Assembly (NCBI GenBank): GCA_043778625.1 | Contig: JAYWFU010000001.1 | Location: forward strand, 42,268 to 106,267 | Reading direction: 5' to 3' | Length of the DNA: 64,000 nucleotides | From: JACMRI01 sp043778625 | GTDB taxonomy: Bacteria; Bacteroidota; Bacteroidia; UBA4408 | Shown here: positions 51,496 to 59,785 of the stretch, one piece after another | How positions within the stretch are numbered: the first letter of the stretch is position 1 | How the letters are laid out: each line of letters begins with the position of its first letter | The notes under the pieces: generated by a model | Seen by the model: only the letters and a program-made list of their open reading frames with translations | Database searches by the model: none | Told to the model about the DNA's origin: nothing | Position numbers and translations under genes: made by a program

Positions 51496-52872
51496 ATGAA
51501 AATTCAAGTAAAAGAATTAGGTGCGATAAAAGAAGGTGTAGTTGATTTAAATAAATCAATATCTTTATTTTGTGGGCAAAACAATACGGGTAAAACTTAT
51601 CTTTCCTTTATAATATATGCAATTACTCGATATAAATTTTTATTTAGAGTTTTAGAAATTGATCTAAAAAAATTAATTGAAGAAAAATACTATTCGTTTG
51701 ATATTAATTCAGAAGATATTTTTGAAAGAAAAAAAGCAACGATAAAAACAATAAAATCAGAACTACCTAAAATATTTGGCATTTCTGAAGAGGATACTGA
51801 ATTAATGTTTAAAACCCTAGACCTAGTTTTGTTAGAGGACAAAAAAACAAATGACGAAAAATTAAAGTCAATAGCACTTGATGAAATTTTTATAATTGAA
51901 GGTCATCGATTTAAATTAGTTAAAAAAGAAGGATTACTTAAAACCTCGTTACAATTACTAGACGAATACGATTATAGCGAACTATTGGCTGCAGATAATT
52001 TCTATAGTTTAAAATTAATGTCGCATATCGTTAATAGGCTCGTATTATATCCTATAAGTAAGTCTGTAATATTTCCCGTTGAGCGAAATTCAATTTTTAC
52101 ATTTAGTAAAGAGTTGTCAATAAATAAGAATATGCTTATTGACCAATTACAAATGATTAGTAATGGAAAAAAAGTTAGTTCGTACGAATTATTAATGGGT
52201 GGGGTAAACAGATATCCTCTTGCAATAAAAGATGGTTTAAATGTATCTAATGATTTAGGTACATTGTCCAACATAAAAAGTGAGTATTATAATTTTGGTG
52301 TTGATTTAGAGAAAAAACTACTGAATGGCCAGTTACAAATAAATAAAAAAACGGGTGTTATTTCTTTCGTTTCTAACAGAAATAAAAAAGTAAAAATGCC
52401 AATACACATGACTGCTTCTATAGTGAAAACACTATCCAGTTTAATTTTTTATTTGAAATATTCTGCAGAAAAAAATGATCTGTTAATTATTGATGAACCT
52501 GAAATGAATTTGCATCCTGATAATCAAATTCTATTAACTAAAATATTTGCTCAATTATATAATAGAGGGTTAAAATTATTGATAAGTACTCATAGTGATT
52601 ATGTTATTAGGGAATTCAATAATTTGATAATGGCGTCAAGTATTAGTTCAAAAAACAATGAGATTGTAAAATATTATAACTTAGACGAGGTTGTTAAATA
52701 TGAAGATGTGGGAGTATATTATTTTCATTTTCCAAAATCAAACACATCACAAATTACGCTAAAAAACATACCTGTTGATAATACTGGGTTTGAAATTGAA
52801 AGTATTGATGTGGAGATAAATTCACAAAGTAATAGAGCTATGGATTTGTATTATACACTTAATAATACCTAA
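51496..52872 (+). CDS. AAA/ABC-type ATPase, putative defence ATPase
   Basis: 458 residues. The P-loop GQNNTGKT lies at residues 27-34, the Walker B LLIIDEPEMNLHP at 329-341, and the switch His366 in ISTHSDYVI, all typical of RecF/OLD-like ABC-ATPases (AAA_15/AAA_21) common in anti-phage systems. The region VIFPVERNSIFTFSKEL is family-typical. It is followed 8 bases later by a PD-(D/E)xK-like nuclease gene. Arginine codons are mostly AGA/AGG/CGA. It could be a sensor in a two-gene defence system; other roles in DNA repair are possible. Confidence 0.87.
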   Translation: MKIQVKELGAIKEGVVDLNKSISLFCGQNNTGKTYLSFIIYAITRYKFLFRVLEIDLKKLIEEKYYSFDINSEDIFERKKATIKTIKSELPKIFGISEEDTELMFKTLDLVLLEDKKTNDEKLKSIALDEIFIIEGHRFKLVKKEGLLKTSLQLLDEYDYSELLAADNFYSLKLMSHIVNRLVLYPISKSVIFPVERNSIFTFSKELSINKNMLIDQLQMISNGKKVSSYELLMGGVNRYPLAIKDGLNVSNDLGTLSNIKSEYYNFGVDLEKKLLNGQLQINKKTGVISFVSNRNKKVKMPIHMTASIVKTLSSLIFYLKYSAEKNDLLIIDEPEMNLHPDNQILLTKIFAQLYNRGLKLLISTHSDYVIREFNNLIMASSISSKNNEIVKYYNLDEVVKYEDVGVYYFHFPKSNTSQITLKNIPVDNTGFEIESIDVEINSQSNRAMDLYYTLNNT

Positions 52873-52880
52873 TTGTAAAA

Positions 52881-53378
52881 ATGAGTTTCCTTACCGATTT
52901 ACAAAAGTGTATAAATACAAAAGCAGAAATTATAGGTAAGAACCGTAATTTTTTGATTGAGCCAAAGACTAATACTAAACTATCTTTAACAACTAGTTCC
53001 TCCTATTTATTGTATGACTTTGAACTTGTAAAACCTCGTTTGTATCCTTTTTTCGCAGAAACAGAAAATGTAAAAGGATTAAATTCAATAGCAGATTACG
53101 TAATTTTTAGCGAATTCAACGACAAATTATGGGCCGTTGTTGTTGAACTAAAAAATGGAGGAGGAAATCCGAATGCTCAAATATGGGGCACTACTTTATT
53201 TATTGACTATTTAGTAAAGTCAGTTAACAGACAATGTAGTAAAGCATATAAAGTTGAACATAGAGCTATTGCACACTCTAAATTTAAACGACCACCCACT
53301 CAGCTTAAACTTAAGCCTAAGCACAATATAACACAAGCGTACGGAGATGTTATCGAGTTAGTTAATTATTTAAAATAA
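52881..53378 (+). CDS. Small PD-(D/E)xK-like nuclease candidate
   Basis: 165 residues. The nuclease core is inferred from Asp72 in SIADYVIF and Glu89-x-Lys91 in AVVVELKNGGG, with a Gln100 behind, the classic D-(x)n-ExK spacing in two antiparallel strands. The C-terminal part is basic (KFKRPPT, LKPKHNI). It directly follows the ATPase gene and the pair probably forms a complex. No family is recognised with certainty; restriction-like or toxin-like DNA cleavage is inferred. Confidence 0.7.
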   Translation: MSFLTDLQKCINTKAEIIGKNRNFLIEPKTNTKLSLTTSSSYLLYDFELVKPRLYPFFAETENVKGLNSIADYVIFSEFNDKLWAVVVELKNGGGNPNAQIWGTTLFIDYLVKSVNRQCSKAYKVEHRAIAHSKFKRPPTQLKLKPKHNITQAYGDVIELVNYLK

Positions 53379-53441
53379 AAAACTCTTTGCCTTGCCATTA
53401 TCTTAATCAAAGAAATGGAATAGTGTAGCTTATCCAATCCA

Positions 53442-54656
53442 ATGAACGTATCCCTACTCATAGCCAAGCGGTATTTATTTGCCAAAAAATCGCATAACTT
53501 AGTTAATGTTATTACATTAGTTTCGTTGTTGGGCGTGTTTGTTGGGGCTGCGGCGTTAATTATTGTGTTATCAGTATTTAATGGGTTTGAGGGCTTAGTT
53601 ACTAAGCTGTACAATTCGTTTGACCCTGCATTAAAAATAACGTTAAACCAAGGCAAGTTTTTTGATGCCGACTCTACATTTATTTATACTATTAAACACA
53701 CACCAGGCGTTAAGGATGTGGCGGTGTCGTTAGAAGAAAATGCGCTAATAAAATATCAAGACAAACAATTTATAGCCACGCTCAAGGGCGTTGATGCAGG
53801 CTTTAGCCGCATGGCCAACGTGGATAGCATGTTAGTAGCGGGGCAGTACTTACTACAGCCCAACGATAGCGAGTACTACGCCGTTATAGGGCAAACCATA
53901 GCATCGCAACTGGGGCTTAACCTAGGCGATGTACTTAACCCGCTGCAGGTATATGTGCCTAAGGCAGGCAAGCAAACGGAGCTGAACCCCGAAGATAGTT
54001 TTAACAAAGCCTACATATATGCGGCAGGCGTGTATAGCATACAGCAGGAAATTGACGCTAAGTACATTATAGTACCCTTATCGTTTGTTGAGAATTTAAT
54101 TAACAAACGTGGCAAAACTTCTGCCTTAGAAATAAGCCTAACCCCTAATGCTAACCCCCAGCAGGTACAGCAAGCGGTGCAGGCCGTGTGTGGTAGTAAG
54201 TACAAAATACAAAATCGCTTTGAGCAACACGAGTTTTTGTACAAAATAATGAAAAGCGAAAAGTGGGCAATATTTATGATACTTGCTTTTATACTATTAA
54301 TAGCAGCGTTTAATATTATAGGCTCGCTTACGATGCTTATTGTAGATAAGAAAAAAGACATAACCGTGCTTACCTACTTAGGCGCAAGCAAAGCATTAAT
54401 ACAAAAAATATTTGTAACCGAAGGTCTCTTAATATCGCTAGGCGGTGCTATTGCAGGGGTTACGGTAGGGTTGCTTATTTGCATAGCACAACTACAATTT
54501 GGGTTATTAAAACTAGGCACTGACGATAGCTTTATTATACAATATTACCCCGTGGCCATACAATGGTTAGATGTTGTGTATGTGCTAACCACCGTAGTAA
54601 TAATTGGCTACATAGCCGCTGCTTGGCCAGTACGTAAGGTACTAAGCCAAGTTTAA
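53442..54656 (+). CDS. LolC/LolE-type lipoprotein-releasing ABC transporter permease
   Basis: 404 residues with four transmembrane helices: one at the N-terminus (NVITLVSLLGVFVGAAALIIVLSVFNGFE, in part) and three in the C-terminal FtsX domain (IFMILAFILLIAAFNIIGSL, LISLGGAIAGVTVGLLICI, VVYVLTTVVIIGYIAAAWP). The motif RYLFAKKSHNLVNVIT is the family start. It probably moves lipoproteins from the inner membrane to LolA with a LolD ATPase encoded elsewhere. Confidence 0.9.
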   Translation: MNVSLLIAKRYLFAKKSHNLVNVITLVSLLGVFVGAAALIIVLSVFNGFEGLVTKLYNSFDPALKITLNQGKFFDADSTFIYTIKHTPGVKDVAVSLEENALIKYQDKQFIATLKGVDAGFSRMANVDSMLVAGQYLLQPNDSEYYAVIGQTIASQLGLNLGDVLNPLQVYVPKAGKQTELNPEDSFNKAYIYAAGVYSIQQEIDAKYIIVPLSFVENLINKRGKTSALEISLTPNANPQQVQQAVQAVCGSKYKIQNRFEQHEFLYKIMKSEKWAIFMILAFILLIAAFNIIGSLTMLIVDKKKDITVLTYLGASKALIQKIFVTEGLLISLGGAIAGVTVGLLICIAQLQFGLLKLGTDDSFIIQYYPVAIQWLDVVYVLTTVVIIGYIAAAWPVRKVLSQV

Positions 54657-54709
54657 AAAACATTAGTATTTATTATGAAACTATTCAATAACTATATATA
54701 ACCCACCCC

Positions 54710-54787
54710 GCCCTGCGGGCACCCCTCCAACGGCGTAGCCCTCACGAAACAAAATAACAAAATAAAAATTGAGTAACAAAGGAGGGG
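54710..54787. repeat. Intergenic dispersed repeat with CCCCTCC/GGAGGGG arms
   Basis: A GC-rich GCCCTGCGGGC hairpin is followed by CCCCTCC (54722-54728), which pairs with GGAGGGG at 54781-54787. The CTCACGAAACAAAAT piece (54741-54755) matches the CTTGGTTCGTG-type repeat at 37391. This block resembles repeat elements seen between genes in Bacteroidota and occupies most of the gap after the LolC-like gene. Confidence 0.5.
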
Positions 54788-54872
54788 ATTGCGTGGCGTA
54801 ATTATATAATCGGACTAAAATATATCAAGAAACGGTATAAGTTCAAATCCTTCGTCAATCTAACTACTAAAA

Positions 54873-54943
54873 TCTATCTGTCTAATATCTAATTACTAAA
54901 TTCTAATATCTAATGTCTATCTGTCTAACATCTAATTACTAAA
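54873..54943. repeat. Two 28-bp direct repeats before the SDR gene
   Basis: TCTATCTGTCTAATATCTAA and its copy with one change recur at 54873-54900 and 54916-54943, 43 bases apart, embedded in a run of CTAATATCTAAT-like words. They are low-complexity repeats without coding potential. Confidence 0.6.
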
Positions 54944-54948
54944 AACTC

Positions 54949-55623
54949 ATGAACATATTAATTACAGGCACATCGCGCGGAGTCGGCCACGCCTTAGTAC
55001 AACAATTTGCAAGTGCGAGCACAACTAGCGTAATAGCGGTAAGCCGCACCCCCCAAGCTCCGCAGGCTAACGTACATAATTTACAACTTAATTATACCAC
55101 GCCCGCAGGCTTAACAGAATTACTAAATTATTTAACCACTAATAATTTAGTAATTGATGTATTAATTAATAACGCCGCAACGCTTATTAACAAACAGTTT
55201 GAAACTATTACCCACAACGATTTCACCACGATATTTGATACTAATGTGGCCGCACCTTATTTTTTAATACAACAATTAGTAGTGCGCAATTTGTTTGCTT
55301 CTAGCGCAGCGGTGTACAACATTAGCAGTATGGGCGGGTTTCAGGGCACATCAAAATTTGCGGGCTTATCGTTGTATAGTATGACTAAAGGTACGCTAAG
55401 TAATATGACTGAAGTATTAGCCGAGGAACTAAAGCATAAAAACATATTAGTTAACGCTTTTGCACTGGGCGCAGTAGCTACCGAAATGCTTAGCGAGGCT
55501 TTCCCTGACTATGTTACTGATGTTACTACTACCAACATGGCTAACTTTATAGCGCAGTTCGTACGCAGTAATAATGGCTTAGTTAATGGTAAAATAATAC
55601 CTGTATCAAGTAGTACGCCGTAG
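54949..55623 (+). CDS. Short-chain dehydrogenase/reductase
   Basis: 224 residues. The cofactor loop TGTSRGVG lies at residues 6-13, VLINNAATL at the NNAG position, the catalytic Ser in YNISSMGG and the Tyr-Lys pair in LYSMTKG. The fold is a cytoplasmic Rossmann oxidoreductase using NAD(P)H. The substrate is unknown. It converges on kdsB with seven bases between stops. Confidence 0.9.
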   Translation: MNILITGTSRGVGHALVQQFASASTTSVIAVSRTPQAPQANVHNLQLNYTTPAGLTELLNYLTTNNLVIDVLINNAATLINKQFETITHNDFTTIFDTNVAAPYFLIQQLVVRNLFASSAAVYNISSMGGFQGTSKFAGLSLYSMTKGTLSNMTEVLAEELKHKNILVNAFALGAVATEMLSEAFPDYVTDVTTTNMANFIAQFVRSNNGLVNGKIIPVSSSTP

Positions 55624-55630
55624 GTAGCTT

Positions 55631-56368
55631 TTAATACAAGTGCGCTATTTTTAATAAGTCTTCTGGCGTATCTATTGATGCGCTTTCTAGTTCGGTTATG
55701 GCTACTTGTATTTTGTAATCGTTTTGTAGCCAGCGTAATTGTTCAAGGCTTTCGGTTAGTTCAAGGGTTGATGGTGCAAGCGCAGTTACCTCACATAGTG
55801 TATTTGCTCTAAAACCATATATGCCTATGTGTTTGTAGTAGGTATGTTGATTAAGCCAATTAGCCATAGGTACGCCACGCATATAGGGTATGGCATTGCG
55901 GCTAAAGTACAGTGCTTGCAAGGTGTTGGTAAGTGCTACCTTCATTACGGTAGTACTTACTAAATCTTCTACGTTAGTTATTTGCTTAACCAGTGTAGCT
56001 ATTTGTGTGGCAGGGTTAGCAAAGCACAATGCTAGTTCGTTTATTTGTTGGGGGTGTATAAATGGTTCGTCGCCCTGTATGTTTATTACTACATCGTACG
56101 CTTCGGTTTGTTGCTGTACTGCTTCGGCACAACGGTCGGTTCCGCTGAGGTGTGTAGTAGCCGTCATGCATACGTTAGCACCTATGGCAAGGGCGTGGTT
56201 GTATATGCGCTCATCGTCGGTAGCTATAATTACCTTAGTGAGTTGTGTGGCTTTGCAGGCTTGCTCGTACACCCGCTGTATCATTGTTTTTCCACCAATG
56301 TCAATTAACGGCTTAGCAGGAAAACGAGTACTAGCGTAGCGTGCAGGTATTACACCCAAAATATTCAT
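55631..56368 (-). CDS. kdsB: 3-deoxy-manno-octulosonate cytidylyltransferase
   Basis: 245 residues. It activates Kdo with CTP for LPS inner-core synthesis. The family start ILGVIPARYASTRFPAKPL with the CTP-binding RxxSxRxPxK loop is intact, as are LSGTDRCAEAV, VVINIQGDEPFI and YKHIGIYGF, which line the active site. It is the last gene of a minus-strand group with dsbD just upstream, 10 bases apart. Confidence 0.96.
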   Translation of the reverse strand: MNILGVIPARYASTRFPAKPLIDIGGKTMIQRVYEQACKATQLTKVIIATDDERIYNHALAIGANVCMTATTHLSGTDRCAEAVQQQTEAYDVVINIQGDEPFIHPQQINELALCFANPATQIATLVKQITNVEDLVSTTVMKVALTNTLQALYFSRNAIPYMRGVPMANWLNQHTYYKHIGIYGFRANTLCEVTALAPSTLELTESLEQLRWLQNDYKIQVAITELESASIDTPEDLLKIAHLY

Positions 56369-56378
56369 GGTGCGTAAC

Positions 56379-58388
56379 TTATTTTAGTTTATTAATACCT
56401 TCGGTAAGCCACTGTTCGTAGGCTTTTACATCGGGGTTATAATTAGTAGGGGTGTTTAATAATTGTTCGTTTTCATCTACCAAAATATACATAGGTTGTG
56501 TATTGGTTTTGTATACTGATGCCTGCATATAACTCCATTTATTACCAATGGTTTTAATTGTAAAATCTCTATCTCCCAGCTTTTTTACAGTTTGTTCGTT
56601 AGCGGGCAATGCTGTTTTATCATCTACATACAAACTCACCAATATTACATCGTTGCGTAGTAGCTTATCTATTTGTGGTTGTTTCCACACAGTGTTTTCC
56701 ATCTTACGGCAGTTTACACATGCCCAGCCCGTAAAGTCTATCATTAGCGGTTTGTGTTGCGCTTTGGCAGCGGCTAAAGCTTCGGTATAATCATGGTAAC
56801 ACGGTAAGTTATTAGGGCAATGCGTTTTGTTTTCAGATATTCCTGTTGTTTCGGCATTGGCTCTGTTTTGTCCACTCATGGTAGCTTCGCTATAAAAATC
56901 AGGTGGCGGAAAACCTGCAATTAACTGCAACGGTGCATTGCTAGTTAGCCCTGGTATTAAATATATGGTAAATGAAAACGAAAGTAATGCAAATAGCAAA
57001 CGAGGTACGCTCACAAATTTCAACTCGCTATCGTGCGCTGTTTTAAACACGCCCAATAAGTAAGCGGTAAGCATACCAAACACGGCTATCCAAATACTTA
57101 AAAACACCTCACGGGTTATGTAGCCTGCTTGTACTACAAGATCGGCGTTGCTGGCAAATTTTAGCGCCAAAGCAATTTCCAAAAAACCTAATACCACCTT
57201 AACTGAGTTGAGCCATCCGCCTGATTTTGGTAACGAATTTAACCACCCAGGGAATGCTGCAAATAAGCCAAACGGCAATGCTAATGCACTACCAAAGCCC
57301 AGCATTACCCAAAATGGCCCACTAATAGCTCCGCTAGTGGCACTATCTACCAGTACTGACCCCACAATAGGACCTGTGCAACTAAACGATACCAGCGACA
57401 AGCTAAACGCCATGAAGAAGATGCCTATTAAGCCGCCACGGTCGCTTTGGGCGTCCATTTTGTTTACGAATGATGAGGGCAATATAATTTCAAACGCTCC
57501 TAAAAACGATAGGGCAAACACAATAAGTAATACAAAAAAACCGAGGTTAAAATATACATTAGTGCTTAGTGCATTAAGTGCATCGGGGCCAAATAATTTG
57601 GATACTCCCAAACCTAGTGTTAGGTAAATAAGTATAATAGACGCGGCATAAATTAATGCGTTGCTAATGCCCTTAGCACGTGTTTTGCTACGTTTGGTAA
57701 AAAAACTTACCGTCATAGGTATCATCGGAAACACGCATGGGGTAAGCAATGCCGCTAATCCTGCTAAGAAACCCTCTACTAACAAGCCCCACGATGAGCG
57801 TGTAGGTTCTTTATCAGTAGGTGTTGTGTTGTTAGGAGTTGTTGTATTTGATGGAGGTGTACTAATAACAGTTGCAGTATCTGCTGTAGCCACGGTAGCG
57901 GTATCAGTAGTGGTGGCAAGGGTTGTAGCTCCATCAACAACGATACTAAATTTTACCACGTCGGGTGGTAAGCATTGCATAGTGTCGCAAGCCATAAATT
58001 CAATTTCGCCCGTTATGGTTTGTTTGTTTTTTGCTATTATTTCTACCTCTTGTGTAAATGTTACTTTGCGTTCAAACGATAGCACGTTCATTGCAAAATT
58101 TTTGTCGTATTCTTTATGTGGCTTAGGCTCTGTTATTTTGCCTATTAATTTTATGCCTGTATTTTTAGTTATTGTTATTGATGTTTTAATAGGGCCGCCA
58201 TCGCCTTGTTGGGTAGAGTATATGTGCCAAGGTTTATCAATGGTAGCCGTAAATTTTAGCGTAGCTTTATTACCATTGGTTTTAGTGCTCTCAAACGTCC
58301 ACTTTACAGGGGTTTTTATTTGTGCATTAGTTGAGGTTGCTAGTGCTAATAATAGCAACGTAAATAGTGGCATAAAATACTTTGTCAT
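56379..58388 (-). CDS. dsbD: Thiol:disulfide interchange protein DsbD
   Basis: 669 residues. The signal peptide (LLLLALATSTNAQ) is followed by the DsbD-alpha domain with CDTMQC (its redox Cys pair), then a Pro/Thr-rich linker, eight hydrophobic helices with the paired membrane Cys in LTPCVFPMIP and SFSCTGPIVG, and a C-terminal thioredoxin-like domain with the WACVNC motif. It transfers electrons from cytoplasmic thioredoxin to the periplasm for disulfide isomerisation and cytochrome c maturation. All expected Cys are present. Confidence 0.93.
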   Translation of the reverse strand: MTKYFMPLFTLLLLALATSTNAQIKTPVKWTFESTKTNGNKATLKFTATIDKPWHIYSTQQGDGGPIKTSITITKNTGIKLIGKITEPKPHKEYDKNFAMNVLSFERKVTFTQEVEIIAKNKQTITGEIEFMACDTMQCLPPDVVKFSIVVDGATTLATTTDTATVATADTATVISTPPSNTTTPNNTTPTDKEPTRSSWGLLVEGFLAGLAALLTPCVFPMIPMTVSFFTKRSKTRAKGISNALIYAASIILIYLTLGLGVSKLFGPDALNALSTNVYFNLGFFVLLIVFALSFLGAFEIILPSSFVNKMDAQSDRGGLIGIFFMAFSLSLVSFSCTGPIVGSVLVDSATSGAISGPFWVMLGFGSALALPFGLFAAFPGWLNSLPKSGGWLNSVKVVLGFLEIALALKFASNADLVVQAGYITREVFLSIWIAVFGMLTAYLLGVFKTAHDSELKFVSVPRLLFALLSFSFTIYLIPGLTSNAPLQLIAGFPPPDFYSEATMSGQNRANAETTGISENKTHCPNNLPCYHDYTEALAAAKAQHKPLMIDFTGWACVNCRKMENTVWKQPQIDKLLRNDVILVSLYVDDKTALPANEQTVKKLGDRDFTIKTIGNKWSYMQASVYKTNTQPMYILVDENEQLLNTPTNYNPDVKAYEQWLTEGINKLK

Positions 58389-58465
58389 AATTAATTAATT
58401 AATTTAGTGTGTGTTTTGTTTGTGTGAAAATAAGAAATAAAATCGTCCGTACCTTGTAACTTACT

Positions 58466-59164
58466 TTATAATTTAACTTCGGGAGCTTTGTGTTTTTTAA
58501 AATTTAATTTGTAGGCTACTATTCCTTCGGCATAAAATGGTTGCTGGTGAATTTCTATTAAACTAATTTGTTGCACGCCAAGTGTAGCTAGAAATGAAAA
58601 ATGTTTTAAATTGTATGCTGCCACAATACCTGCGCTCACGTTTAGTCTATGGTGTTTAGTTGATGGATTTAAACGTTCCCTTATTATCAACGAGTTTTTT
58701 ACATGTGTTTTTCTAAATAATAAAAAATTAGCAGAAACATCGCCAGCAATACTGTATTTAGTAGTGTATATGCCTGGTAAAATATTTATGTTGGTTACAA
58801 TATCATGCAAACTAAAAATAGCTAATTTCTTTTTTATAGATGAGGTAACTATCGCTACTGGAATTTTAAAATTGTTGTGTTTATACGCATCAATTTGAAA
58901 ACCTTTTCTAAATACAAAGCGGGTGTAATATTGCTTAGCTAGTGGCGAGCTAAAATCTAAAATACCTGTAACATCACGCTTTATTACTTTAAAGTAACGA
59001 GTGTGGTTAAAACCATAAGTAATGTTGCTAAATGAATTGTAATAACCTGCACCTACAAAAAACTGATTGTGTTGCTCGCCTAAGTTGGTGTATAACTGCG
59101 CTTTAGTAGCCACGCTAAACGCTATTACTAATATACCACTGGCAATTATGTTTTTACACCACAT
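58466..59164 (-). CDS. Putative outer-membrane protein, 232 aa
   Basis: A signal peptide (ASGILVIAFSVATKAQ) precedes alternating beta-strands rich in aromatic residues, such as NQFFVGAGYYNSF and FSFLATLGVQQIS. No family is recognised; a small beta-barrel or porin-like protein is likely. It lies 16 bases after the acetyltransferase gene on the same strand. Confidence 0.65.
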   Translation of the reverse strand: MWCKNIIASGILVIAFSVATKAQLYTNLGEQHNQFFVGAGYYNSFSNITYGFNHTRYFKVIKRDVTGILDFSSPLAKQYYTRFVFRKGFQIDAYKHNNFKIPVAIVTSSIKKKLAIFSLHDIVTNINILPGIYTTKYSIAGDVSANFLLFRKTHVKNSLIIRERLNPSTKHHRLNVSAGIVAAYNLKHFSFLATLGVQQISLIEIHQQPFYAEGIVAYKLNFKKHKAPEVKL

Positions 59165-59180
59165 TTTTATAAGGTAAGTT

Positions 59181-59765
59181 TTAATGTACCTTACTTACAC
59201 CTCCATTGTGCAGCTTATATTGTATGTTACTTTCGGGGCAAGTGGCTATGTTGTTTTCTTCAAAATTCAAACGATGCCCAAATTCGCTCATATAGCCTAC
59301 TTGGCGGGCAGGGTTACCCACCCAAAGCGAGTAGGCGGGTACGTTTTTAGTAACTACTGCGCCTGCGCCAATAAATGCAAATGCACCAATATCGTGCCCG
59401 CACACAATGGTAGCATTAGCACCAATTGATGCGCCTTCGCCTACGTGGGTTTTGAGGTATTCGTTCTTACGATTAACCGCACTACGTGGGTTTAGCACAT
59501 TAGTAAACACCATTGATGGCCCAAGAAACACGTCGTTAGCGCAAGTTACGCCAGTGTATATACTTACATTGTTTTGTACTTTAACATTTTTTCCCAATAC
59601 TACTTCAGGGCTTATCACTACATTTTGTCCAATATTACAATTTTCGCCAAGCGTGCAGTTAGGCATTACGTGGCTAAAGTGCCATATTTTAGTGCCTTTG
59701 CCAATAGTACAGCCTGCATCAATTACTGCTGTGGGGTGTGCGTAATATTCGAGTGTGTTTTCCAT
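59181..59765 (-). CDS. Hexapeptide-repeat N-acetyltransferase (WbpD/WlbB-like)
   Basis: 194 residues of left-handed beta-helix. The diagnostic KIWHFSHVMPNCTLGENCNIGQN (quoted in part: KIWHFSHVMPNC), GVTCANDVFLGPSMVFTNV, and GEGASIGANATIVCGHDIG point to the UDP-2-acetamido-3-amino-glucuronate N-acetyltransferase group that makes diacetylated uronic acids for surface glycans. The C-terminus ends with VPAYSLWVGNPARQVGYM. Specificity is inferred from the motif family. It sits 20 bases after the M1 peptidase gene. Confidence 0.88.
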   Translation of the reverse strand: MENTLEYYAHPTAVIDAGCTIGKGTKIWHFSHVMPNCTLGENCNIGQNVVISPEVVLGKNVKVQNNVSIYTGVTCANDVFLGPSMVFTNVLNPRSAVNRKNEYLKTHVGEGASIGANATIVCGHDIGAFAFIGAGAVVTKNVPAYSLWVGNPARQVGYMSEFGHRLNFEENNIATCPESNIQYKLHNGGVSKVH

Positions 59766-59785
59766 TTTGTGTAATTTGTGTAGGC

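Noticed and set aside
54873..54943. Two 28-bp repeats with a short spacer as a mini-CRISPR
   Set aside because: Only two copies, in low-complexity CTAATATCTAAT-type sequence, no cas genes, and the spacer resembles the repeat itself.
55890..56339. Plus-strand 149-codon frame opposite kdsB
   Set aside because: kdsB is intact and highly conserved on the minus strand; the other frame has no recognisable motif.
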